DNA of 64,000 nt from Clitopilus passeckerianus (taxonomy: Eukaryota; Basidiomycota; Agaricomycetes; Agaricales; Entolomataceae): contig CALYLX010000143.1 in assembly GCA_944990035.1 (NCBI GenBank), positions 124,001 through 188,000 on the forward strand, read 5' to 3'. The position numbers were made by a program, and so were the translations under genes. The notes below the pieces were generated by a model. The model was not told the DNA's origin. It saw only the letters and a program-made list of their open reading frames with translations, and searched no databases. Below, piece after piece: positions 11,755 to 22,113 of the stretch (within the stretch, counting starts at the first letter, position 1; each line of letters starts with the position of its first letter).

Positions 11755-12759
11755 ATGCGGCCTATTCCATCTGCTCAGAAGAAAAACATTATTTCTCTGG
11801 CTTCTAACAATTACTCTGTCCGGTCTATTGCCTCCAAACTCAATGTAGGCAAGTCTACTGTGGCTACAGTGCTTCAAGAAATCTGTCCCAACCGCTCTAA
11901 ACCTTCTTCTGGCCGCCCTTCTAAGCTCACCCCTACTGATAAACGAGCTGTTCTGGCACAATTCAACCATAGCAGATGCACTAATGCTGTGCAGGTCACC
12001 AAACACATTAACACCATCATTTCCAACACTGTCTCCCCGCAAACAGTCAGAAATGTACTCAAGAAAAATGATTTCTATGCTGTTGTGTTGAAGCCAAAGC
12101 CCTTGCTTACTTCTGCTCAAAGAAGCGCGCGTAGCATGGTGCCACAAGCACAAGGAACGCACTGTAGAGGACTGGAAGAGGGTGGTATGGTCAGATGAGA
12201 CCAAGATCAATAGAATTGGGTCAGATGGAAGGAAATGGACATGGAAACAGAAGGGCCAGGGCCTTATTCCTAGGGAGATAAAAAAAACAGTTAAACACAG
12301 AGGAGGAAGCATCATGGTATGGGGTGGAATGGAGTGGGGCAACTTGCAGAGGTTGAGGGCATTATGGACCGCTTCCAATATCGGGACATTTTGGACTAGC
12401 AGCTGCTGGTCAGCATGGAGAATTTGGACATTCCCGAGGACGAAAGAATTTTCCAGCAGGACAATGACCCCAAGCACACCTCTAATGTGGTCCAGGTGTG
12501 GATGGAAGACAATGATATTCATCTTCTAGACTGGCCAGCACAGTCTCCTGACCTCAACCCTATAGAACATCTCTGGGACCATATCAAAAGGAAGCTTAAT
12601 GAATATCCGACTCACGCTAAGGGGGTTTTTGAAGTTTGGGAGAGAGTTGCAGAGGTATGGGAGAATATACCACCAGAGGTGTGTCAGAACTTAATAGAAA
12701 GTATGCCTAGAAGGATAGAAGCAGTCCTTAAGGCAAAGGGAGGCAATACCAGGTACTAA
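11755..12759 (+). pseudogene. Tc1-type DD34E transposase, frameshifted
   Basis: The transposase starts at 11755 (MRPIPSAQKKNIISLA). It has a paired-type helix-turn-helix N-terminus with the GRPSKLT hinge, then the DDE catalytic domain with VVWSDETKIN, QQDNDPKHTS and SPDLNPIEHLW. Exactly 34 residues separate the second Asp from the Glu, the DD34E signature of the Tc1 group. The frame is lost near 12135 (RSARS / WCHKHKER), lost again near 12330, and a TAG follows LDIP-upstream at about 12400. The copy cannot make active enzyme. Sequence to the last codon (GGNTRY, 12759) is otherwise well preserved, suggesting recent decay. Confidence 0.92.
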
Positions 12760-12785
12760 TGGCTGAATTTTATATATCTAATGTA

Positions 12786-13000
12786 CATAGTCAAATAATT
12801 GTCCGGATGTATCTCTGACTTGTTTCTACTATATCTCAACGGGCTTTGATCCGAATTACGTAACTTTTATATATTCTTGTAGCAGAGATCAAATGCTTTG
12901 TTTTATGTACCAACACTATAATTCAAACTTTAGTATAGCAAAGGGTATTAAGCAAATACTCAAAAAGTGCGAAACATCCGGACAATTGTTTGAGTCACTG
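12786..13000 (-). repeat. Right terminal inverted repeat of Tc1-type element
   Basis: Inverse partner of 11393-11607, 215 bp, with few mismatches (for example near 12830 and 12945). The TA duplication follows at 13001. Confidence 0.9.
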
Positions 13001-13002
13001 TA

Positions 13003-16000
13003 AGTATCGCATGCAGGCTTAAAAACCTTGCCGGATTTGTTCTTTTTTTTGGCAATGGCGTAATGGGTGAGTGTAAACCCGATTCGGACCATAGCTCCTA
13101 TAAGGTCACGATCATAGCGAGAAGGAAGAATCATGTTGCCATCCACTTCATATGCTGGTACTGGTAGTACTTGGTATTTGTGACTGTCAATCATGTCTTG
13201 GATCGCCTCTTGAGCTGCGTCTGTTCGGGTAGGCCAATTTTCAAGCTGGAAAGCTGGTGACATATCTGGGTGTTTTCGTCAGATATGGATTGAGAGACAG
13301 AAGACCTGGGACTTTTACCTTGCGAATCATCTGTAGCAGTTACATCAGACCCAGAGTCTTCATGTTTAGTTGCAGAAGGTTCTGCTTCAGGGATCTTCTG
13401 TTGAGATAATATTAAGAGGTGCTCAAGTTTTGAAACTTACACACGGACTTAGTTTTCAATTTAAGACCAACCTCGCGAGCCCCCACCCCTACCATGGGAA
13501 TTTATATAATGACTAAGACAATTTATGCCCTAATATGGAAACATATCTTAAATAATCTAAATTAATTACTCCTTCGCCGTTTTGTTACGCCTGATACCAC
13601 TTTCCCTCTCGCAATCCTTATTATAAAACCAGTTTTTGGGTGGTGCCAAGAGCATACCCATACATTCTAGCTGAAACTATTAAAACCATGAGTTAGGTAT
13701 CTTGAAGGAAGTGTTAAAAAGTGAAGTGATACCTTGTTCGAGCAGCCGTACGCGTCACATTTAATCATGTCTGAATGGTTTTCAATAGGCCGGTCGCAGT
13801 CGGGTAAGCAACAGGAAACTTGAGTGTCTTCTGCATTATCCTGGATGTGTCGCCATTTCCTGTCACGAGCACCCCGACGCAGGGATGTCTCGGCAACTGG
13901 AGGGTTTGACGTTGATGCAGAAGGTTGGGTGGGGTTCTTGGTGGGGTTTGGTTGCCCAGCTGGTTGAGGTGCTAGTGGAACAACTCCTTTGTCAATGTCT
14001 GCAATAATGGGTTAGTCCTATATCAGACAGAAACATAGAATAATAGCTTACCTTGATCACTTGAGCCTCCCTGTGGTATACCAGCCCCAAGACGGCTGTT
14101 ATCCACATTTGCGGAATCAAGATTAGAACCAGCTTCCTCCACCTCGTCGTCCCCCTTCTCCTCTGCCTCATTGTCCCTACTTTCTTCCTCATCCTCTTCG
14201 TTCTCAGAGCTGGAGTTGCCAGGGACTTCAAAGTCGTTGAACTCTGACTCTGGTTCACTTTCAGCTAAACCCTCGCTGTCCTCGTCGCTAATGTGCTCAG
14301 AAGCAGCATCCATTGTCTCATCACTCAAAGACTCCCTACAAAGTGTTGTCAGTGTCATCCATGAGGATTCACAGGGTAAAATATACATACTGAAGTGCCA
14401 TTCTAGAACTGTGCCCAGCCGACACCTTTAGCTTTGCCTAGAACTTCTTTCCTTTTTTTGACCGGCGCTGTGCTTTAGGCTGCTTCAGCAGCGCCTCCTT
14501 CATCAAGACTCGCTCATCATTTGATGTTTCAAAGTGTTCAGAATAGAGATCTGGCATAGCTTGAGGATGTTTGGTAATGATGTGTGAATGAAGATTGTAT
14601 TTCCATATGGCAGGAGAATTTGAGGGGCAGAGAGGGCACTGGAGCAGATGGTTTGTGCAGGGAGATCCTCGATTAAAGATTTTTGCAGAGCTGAGTGATA
14701 ATTTGCGAAGATTTGGGCACCATGAATTTGTCATGTCAATGGAGATGTATGGCTTCTTCTTGGTGAGCCGGATGACACAGTCTGTCTCCAGGCAGAAGCC
14801 ACATAGATTATGAGCATCTTTGTACCGGATGTTGTGCAGGATGTGAGCACTCATGTGTCGGACAAGCGCCAGTGATGTCAGATCCTCCAGTTTCACGCTA
14901 GGGCAGTGCTTGCAAACCTGGGAGTCAGGCTCAAGATCCCAGTCGCCAGCTGCTTGTTCACGTTTGCAAGCAAAGCAAGCTTCACCCATTGTTTGAATGA
15001 CTACATGCCTATATCAATCAAAGATAGACTTACCACTCCGAGTTTGGTAGGGAAATGTCTCAGTGGCACCAAACTCCGGGAGACGGTCAGTATTATCAAT
15101 TGCGCGCTTGTATAAAACAGCAGCAATCTCACGTAGCACAGAAGTGGAGAATTGGTACGTCTCCTTCCCCTTATTCTTCCCTGAGGCACCTATGTTGACA
15201 ATAGGATCTATTCCCTCGACCCAATGGCCATCCAAATGAATGGTCGAGCGTGCCTCATATGTACCCGTCTACTCCCAGTCAGGACCCATGGGCTGGTGTT
15301 CATCAACACGTAGACAGAGCTGCATGATCTGTGTGTGGACGGAGACGTTGGGTTCATGCAATATTGCTGTTGGCACTGACTGCACATTCTTTCTATCAAT
15401 ATGAAGGCCAAGGATTTGTACGGCAGCTAGGAAAACGCGGCGGTTGCAGTGCAGGATGGTAATGGCAGGGTCTTCGATTGAGAATGAAGGTGCATCTTCA
15501 ACTCCCACCGATGACATGAGGGAGGAGGTGATTGCAATAGAAGTCTCGCGCGATTTGTTGTAGCGTGAATATCCACGAACACGTCGGAGGCAGTCTTTTG
15601 GATTATCCACCTGTGTCTTGGTGACATGGAAATAGATGTTCTTGATCATGGCCATCACATCGAAAAATAGCTGCACAGGTATGAACTCTCCCTTATCAGT
15701 ATGATAAAGGGCAAGAACCATGTGCCAGTGAGCTGCTGCTGATAGGCGGCAGAGCTGATTGTGCAAGGATAGCGATGTGTTAAGATAGGGCTGGAGGAGG
15801 TGGAAGTATAAGCAGCAGAGCACTGGCAAGATTTGGCGAGACGACTTGACGGTGGGCCAATCATTTTCAGTGGGAGGGGGCAGGCATGCTATCGCATAGA
15901 GGAGCTTGAACATTAAGATGACATCTTGCTTGTCATTGGGTGAAAGAAGGTTGTCAACTGTTGTGGCGGATTCTCCATTTGCAAGGAGATGGGACTTGAT

Positions 16001-18126
16001 GATGGCAGCGCTAATGTACATCCCGTTGATAGAAAACCCTTTCTTTCATCCAAGGGTGTTCCAAAAGCGTTTGTGGACATGCTTCCAATCAAAGTCCGCC
16101 GTGAGGTCATCATCACCACACGCTGTGTTGAAAAGTGGGAGGGAGTGGAGAGCAGGATGGATGGGGCTCGATTCCGGGAGATGCTGATGAGAGAACATCA
16201 TGTTGATCAACGCCCGCCTGCGACGAGAGTCGCCATCGGATGCAATGCAATATAAATGAAGGCAAGTGTCTTGATTTTGGCGGCATAAGGCCTGGCTAGT
16301 CGCATGAAGAAGACATTCTTGGTTCCCGACGGTCTCGCGCTTGCATGTTCCACTGACAATGAAGGGTTTGGCAGTATAGTGGCTGGGCTCTCCATTGAGG
16401 ATTGAGAACGCGACAATAGTAGCCTGAGTAGCAGTTCAGTAAGTATGGCGTGGCACCCTAAATAGAAGTTGACAACAGACTCGCTAGCGAAATGGACCTG
16501 GTCTGAATGAAGACATTCCAGGAGGGCGTCGGCTTGGACTTTGAGCAAAATTCAAGGGCGCAGTGGTAACCGTGCTCTTGGCAGGCCCCATGGATCATGT
16601 TAGTCTTGGGATCCCATCGGAGGCGCTCCTGTATCTTGATCTCGTCAACTTGAATTATCGCCGTTCCAATGGTAGCAGCTGCTGTCAGTCCTTTGCAAAG
16701 GATTGAAGGACTGGTGAGCTGGCTTTGAGGTTTGCCAGCATTTCTGTCTGCATAGGCATGCCGGGTGACAACTGAATTGTTTGCGTGGACATATGGCGTT
16801 TGGCGGTGTCAATTGAAGGGATTCGCATGATTTGGTGAGCAAGGTTGGCGACTGACTGTCTACCAAGCCGGTAAAAGAGATACGTGATCTTGTAATCTCT
16901 CTCTTTGTAGCCTAATGGCTGGTAAACGTGGTCTGCAGCACGTTGAATCTTCTCCAGCATAGAGAAGACGCTGCCGCCATGCTTGAGGCCAAGCTTGGAG
17001 TACATCTGGCCAACTGTTAGAAATGCCCAAGGGGTATTCTCCGGCGCACCATCGAGTTGGCAATGTCGAGCACCCATGATGATGTTATGATTGTGCAGAT
17101 TGGCGCAGGATGCACAAGGAAGAGTTTCGCCCTTCTTGATACTAGCTTCACCCGAGCAGCGATTTGAACGAAGTAGGAGCTTCCCAGTAGAAAGCGTGAT
17201 GGACCATGGAAGATCGAGGGCATCGTGAACCATGTAGGGGTATGAACTGAATGTTCTGCTTTTATCCTTTGGCTCAAAGATGTAGCCCGGGCAAGGAGGA
17301 CGCAAGGGAAGTGCCAAGATAGGTGCAGTCGGTTTGTCGATGAGAGTTGAGGTAGAGGCTGGCATTGAGCCGGTAGGTGTTGCCTGACGCGTAGGCTGGT
17401 TGCTAGAGGGAAGAGCTGGGAGACATCTGTTTGAGGAAATCAGTACCAACACGATGAATTGCAAGGTAGCACTTACAGGACACGCAATGCATCACAAAGT
17501 TTCTCCAGTCTCGGCTGGAATAAGCCAGGTGACACTCCCAGTGAAGAGATACACCTTCTAACCCACTGGATGAATGCCAACACTCCAGAATCCTTCTGCC
17601 GGACCAGCTTTGCTATTTCCTGAGCATCTGCGTTGTAGTCGAAGACGTCATGCAGCCCATAGTTCACCATTTTGTATGGGTCTTCATATTTAGTAGCCTC
17701 GACCGCTGGGTCAGTAGAGAAGCAAGCGAGCTTGTCTTGCGGGCTGGCATGGGTGACAGAAAGCGGTAGGCGCCCTTCGAGAGTAGTGATTTCTTGAAGA
17801 AGCTGTGTGACCGGGTCGGAATCCCGAGGTGGGCTTGCTACCGGCGCTTGTGCAGAGTGATGGGTCATCTCAGGAGCCGGATGCCCATCGCTGTCTGCGT
17901 CAATTTTGATTATATCGTTGGCGTGGACATGGAAAAGGTCATCACTGTTGAGTCGTGGGTGTGAGGATGTGGAACCGTGTGATGGCAGTGCGTTGGACAG
18001 CCTCAATGATGAAACGATGGCAGGTTGATGGGGAACCTGGTCTGGTAGTGACTTCTTTTGGAAGAAGTCAGAGATAGACGATGATTTGAGAGGTGCTCTC
18101 AAGCTTGATGAGGCGCGTTTCTGCAC
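13003..18126 (-). pseudogene. Large gene of a recurrent basidiomycete repeat family, decayed, function unknown
   Basis: Reading down from 18126 (MQKRASSSLRAPLKSSSISD) a long multi-exon protein can be followed. Its blocks are: a PCPGY...YPYMVHDALDLPW block with LLLRSNRCSG and CASCANLHNHN (16.9-17.4 kb); a YKERDYKITYLFYRLGRQSVANL block; IQERLRWDPKTN...EHG near 16.6 kb; DGDSRRRRALI near 16.2 kb; SPNDKQDVILMFKLLYAIA through NTSLSLHNQLCRLSAAAH, FIPVQLFFDVMAMIKNIYF and TKTQVDNP (15.6-16.0 kb); Cys/His finger-like motifs with YNLHSHIITKHP (14.4-15.0 kb); an acidic stretch (14.0-14.4 kb); and a VPAYEVDGNMILPSRY...GFTLTHYAI block (13.0-13.3 kb). I recognise these blocks from many uncharacterised Agaricomycete proteins of repetitive character, but not as a named transposase. 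Several frame breaks (about 15.27, 15.6, 16.2 and 16.55 kb) point to decay. The 3' end is cut by the Tc1 insertion. Confidence 0.55.
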
Positions 18127-19331
18127 GTTTCAAATGTGAGCCTTGCTGCGCAGGTGCTGGTCCCAGTTTGCTTCGCCCCCGCTTCCTATTTTGATGTCGG
18201 CATCGCATTCCTCACATCATCGCTTGCTATCACTAGTGAAACCGGTCTGGGAACATCATCAGAAATTATGTAGAATATATGCCCTAGTCAGAAATACTTA
18301 CATTCTTCAATTTTTTGACCATGGGCTCGCATTGGACACTTTCTGTAAGGGTGAGGTCTTGGAAAATAAATGATATATTTAATATCCCTTTGGGAATGCA
18401 CATGGCTATGTTTTGCCATTGTGACAGAGTCTCTTGGGCTACTGGTGGCCAACTGGTGGCCATAACTTCGCAATTTTGCTTTGTTTGAATGAGAATAATG
18501 CAAGGAATGCGGCCAGGAAGGCTGATTTGATTGGAATAACAATAGATCTAATCAATTTGACTAAATTTTCTGACGAGTCTGGTTTCAAATTACAGAAGGG
18601 CAGGCATAGGTTGCAGGGGTTTGGCGTCATCTGCTGGGTTGGACATGGAAGCAGTCTGAGCATAATTGGCAATGGCATTGATGGAATCCTTTGTTGCCAG
18701 AAAAGAAGTTTTGGTTTCAGGGATTTTGTACCAGGATACCGCGTCTTTGGTGGAAGGATTGGCTAGATAGAATCCAGCTTCAATGAGCTCCTTACGTAGT
18801 TGGGCAAGTTCTACCTAGCGCTGTTGTTCTCTAGAGAGCATCAAGGTGTTGACAGAAAGTGGGGGGTTGTGAGCGGGCTCCGTGGTTCCTTGAATCAACA
18901 TTTGGGAAGACGACAGAAGCGAGGGAAGAGGAAGGATGAAATGACAGTTTTTGGCCAGACCAAAAGTATATAAGCAATGTTAGAAATGGTATTATGCGCA
19001 AATCTTGGGTATTTGGTGGTGAAATTGGGGACATTGCAAACACACAGAAAAGGAATTTTTTTGCGGGGGAGGAAGGAGTTGCAATAACACATTTGGTGCA
19101 CTTACAACCTGATGGAGTAACAGTCAGAAATAGGCAGAATCATGTAGCGTCTAGCTTGCAATGTTTTTAAATTATACTGTATACAGCAAGTTTGATAGTT
19201 TGCCGTGGATGAGAAGGAACAGGTGTTTGATATGCCGTAGAAGAACGAAATAGGAAGAGCTGAAAGAATTTTGATTCAAGATTCTAAGCGTAGTAGAAAG
19301 GTAGTTGAACAACGACAACGAACCTCGAGAT
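18127..19331. other. No gene recognised
   Basis: Only short open frames without motifs are present. The first ~200 bp may carry the promoter of the minus-strand gene ending at 18126. The remainder is AT-rich repeat-compartment DNA. Confidence 0.45.
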
Positions 19332-19560
19332 GCAGAAAGCTCTAGAAATTCTTACTTGCCACGAACTTTGTGATGAAGTTCGAGGATATATCTCTCTTCC
19401 ATGAACTGTGTTATGTCAGAAGGGAAATATCATTGATCATATTCTTCAACATGCTTCTCCCGAAATGGTTCAAAAGTTGCAAAGAAGAATTGACGAGAAG
19501 TCGAGGGTAAAATCTCAAGCAGAGCAGGCTCGGAAACACAGATTCATCAGCAAAAAAATA
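19332..19560 (+). pseudogene. Possible Helitron N-terminal fragment
   Basis: From the ATG at 19332 the frame reads MQKALEILTCHELCDEVRGY, has a TGA after ISLP, then continues in frame through IIDHILQHASPEMVQKLQ to a basic helical stretch (VKSQAEQARKHRFI). The style resembles the N-terminal region that precedes the Cys-rich and DUF6570 parts of basidiomycete Helitron proteins, and the next such parts occur downstream of the nested insertion, at 30.0 kb on the same strand. The link is inference from order and strand only. Confidence 0.3.
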
Positions 19561-19776
19561 CCTAGCTTACAGCTGCCTTGCCTTGGCTTACCAAAACTTG
19601 CAGTTGTCTTGCAGCACTCTGCAAGCCACTCAAGGTATGTAAGCTCTATAAGCCCTATAAGCTAGGTTGGTGTCTTATAATATGACTTGCAGTCAACTTA
19701 CTCGAAGTTTTTGTGCTTTATTTTGTGCTAAAAGTTATTTTTAAACACTAAAAAAAGTTACAAAAATCTGCAAGTA

Positions 19777-19987
19777 CAGTGGGCAACAAAATTTTTCCAA
19801 TGTTTGCTACTTTTTCAGAGATCACTTAATAACTCAAAAAGAAAAATAGGTAAAATCTTCGAAATAATATATAGTAAAGTTTGACATCTTGGCTTGAATC
19901 TGACATAAGCCTGAGGCTGTGCAACTACTTTTAGAAGTTGTTTCACACACTGCAAAGTGGTCACTCATTGGAAAGGTTTTGTTGCTG
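19777..19987 (+). repeat. Left terminal inverted repeat of second Tc1-type element
   Basis: This 211-bp repeat pairs with 29701-29911. The outer motif is GCAACAAAATTTTTCCAATG. An inverted inner copy (CATTGGAAAGGTTTTGTTGC) ends at about 19985. Confidence 0.88.
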
Positions 19988-20016
19988 GCATTTACAAAAA
20001 CAGAAATATGTAAATA

Positions 20017-20680
20017 TTAATACTTGGTCCACTCTCCTTTGGCCTTCATCACTGCCTCAAGTCTCCTAGGCATAGACTCTATTAAATTCTGGCACACCTC
20101 CTCTGGTATAGCATCCCAAACAACCTGTACCTGCTCCTAAAGTTGAAAAATTCCTGCAGGTGGCTCCGGGTACTTTTTCAGCTCATTCTTGACATGAACC
20201 CAAAGATGTTCAATAGGATTAAGGTCAGGGGAGTGTGCTGGCCATATAAGAACATCAATATCATGGTCCTCAAACCACTCCCGAGCTGTTCTGCTAGTGT
20301 GCTTGGAGTCGTTATCCTGCTGAAAAAGGATGTCGTGGTGTTTGAGCTTGTAGTACTTGAAGGTTTTTTGGAGTTCATCATCTAGAATTCTTGTGTAAAG
20401 GTCAGCATCCATGTTACCTTCAATTCTGGTAGCATATCCAACCCCTTTCCACCCCATACAGCCCCACACCATAATACTTCCACCACTGTACTTTCTGGTT
20501 TCTTTAACCGTTGGCTTGCTAAGCCCCTCATTCTTGTCTTTCCACACTATTTCCCTCCCATCTGACCCAAAACAGTTGATTTTAGTCTCATCAGACCACC
20601 AGACCCTCTTCCAGTCCTCTATAGTCCACTCTGCATGCCTTTCTGCAAATTCCAGTTGAGCCTTTTTATGCGCCTTGGTA
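20017..20680 (-). pseudogene. Tc1-type DD34E transposase, C-terminal part
   Basis: Continues the N-terminal part at 29214-29561 after removal of the retrotransposon. The catalytic domain shows WWSDETKIN, QQDNDSKHTS (Ser in place of the usual Pro) and HSPDLNPIEHLW, again with 34 residues between Asp and Glu. A TAG at 20137-20139 interrupts the frame. Aligned with the transposase at 11755 it falls on a Trp codon (VWERV versus L*EQV), consistent with TGG to TAG. The frame then continues to WTKY and a TAA at 20017-20019. Confidence 0.9.
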
Positions 20681-20685
20681 AGTGC

Positions 20686-21148
20686 TGTTAAGCTAGTATC
20701 GCTACGTGCTTAACCAAGTATCAAGAGTTCAGCTGCTTAGTTCTCTACCAGCCTTTGTAGAGACAAGCGAGAGTAATCAAGCGAGTCGAAGTTAAAGCAA
20801 ATAGCGATGTATAGGCTTTTAGGTCAAGCTGGGGAAGCAAGACCGAAAGCGTGAAAGTATTTATACATGAAGAGTAGGGCTAAGGGTTGGGCATTGTGCA
20901 GCAATGCTAAGTAAGCAAAAGCAAGTATGACTCGGAGTGAGTCAGAGTAAGAGTTACGACGAGTCATGGTAAGTAAATATAGTACAAGTATCCCACGATC
21001 GTGAGAATACTGAGTAATCGTAGCTAAAGGGATGAGTAATGCACAGCAGTACTGAGTAATCGTATAAACGTAAGTGGGGCGGGGGATAGTAATGGTAGAT
21101 GAGTAAAAGGAAAAAGAGTCCGGGTGCGTACCCAAGGTAACTGTAACA
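20686..21148 (-). repeat. 3' LTR of chromovirus
   Basis: 463 bp, TGTTAAGC...CTGTAACA on the plus strand. A polypurine tract lies just inside, at 21149-21160. It is about 97% identical to the partner at 28746-29208. Confidence 0.96.
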
Positions 21149-21160
21149 TTACCCTCTCGC
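21149..21160 (-). promoter_or_regulatory. Polypurine tract of chromovirus
   Basis: On the element strand GCGAGAGGGTAA abuts the 3' LTR. Its place and purine content fit the primer site for plus-strand DNA synthesis. Confidence 0.6.
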
Positions 21161-22113
21161 TAGCGTTGAAGTCACCTGGCTTCAATTCTTCTTCTTGCCC
21201 CAGAAATGGCGGTCTATGTTCTTCCAATAGCGTTGTGGACAGTTAACCGGGTAATGGCCTGGGCCGCGATGATGACACAGACGACAAACAAAACGAAAGC
21301 AATGGTATTGTCGATGTCTGCCTCCGCAAACATAGCATCGGAAGTGTCGGGGCGGTGGTGGCTGGTTGGCGAGGTATGCGATACGCAGCGCCTTCTGTGA
21401 CGAGATCGTTGAGGAAGAGGGTTCACCAGAGTTGGCGAATCTGACTCTGGTGGGCTTTCGAATGCGGAGAGGTAAGGTGTCGGTGGGTTTGACATTTGGG
21501 TTGACGTTTTCCTTGTCGCTATCTTGATCCTCGGGTATAGTTTGAATGAAGGGATTGTGCTTTATCTTGGCAGCGGTAGCAAGGTTGGTGACGGGGGGAA
21601 ATTCTTGGAGGGTTCCTCGAACCTGACGTGCCGTGAGAATCGTCGGTTCTTCGGTGGTTTGATCTTCCTCAGGCCCCCAGGGATTGGCGGCAAGGGTTTC
21701 GAAATCTGTCTCCTTTGGGTTGGGGAACCAACTTCGTCGTTCAGGATAGTGTTGATCAAGGAAGGCTGTACCTCCGGCAGCAAAGAAGAGGTCGGTGAGG
21801 GTTTCCTCCGTGCGTTGGTCAGAGCTGTCAAGAGCTCGATCAAGTTCTTCAAGGGTTTTCGAATATAGGTGGCGTAGACGAGCCACTTCATTGCGGAATT
21901 TGGTTCTTCGGTCGTGGTAGGCTGAGCCCTGCTCTGCCACTTCGGTGAGGAGGTTGTCGTTGCTGCTCCAGGCAGTGTTCGTACGGAGCGCCGTAACAGC
22001 GGAATCGGTTTTGAAGGTGTTAAGGATGATGGTGCGGTCGTAGGAGGAGACATTGGAGGACATTATAAGCAAGATGTGTTTGCTTCGGCAAAGTGCTGTG
22101 GGTTGATGGAGAT

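Larger units (their letters stand above)
11393..13000 (+). mobile_element. Tc1/mariner-type DNA transposon, complete, 1608 bp
   Basis: The element starts CAGTGACTCAAACAATTGTC and ends with the inverse of that sequence. It is flanked by TA at 11391-11392 and 13001-13002. The terminal inverted repeats are 215 bp (11393-11607 and 12786-13000), far longer than the ~30 bp of classical mariner. Each repeat holds an outer and an inner copy of a CAAAYAATTGTCCRGA motif in opposite orientation. The transposase between them is broken. The element has landed in the 3' end of the minus-strand gene at 13003-18126. Confidence 0.95.

Noticed and set aside
11671..12522. 283-residue open frame on the minus strand
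   Set aside because: It is antisense to the Tc1 transposase and its terminal repeat. The plus strand carries the DD34E motifs.
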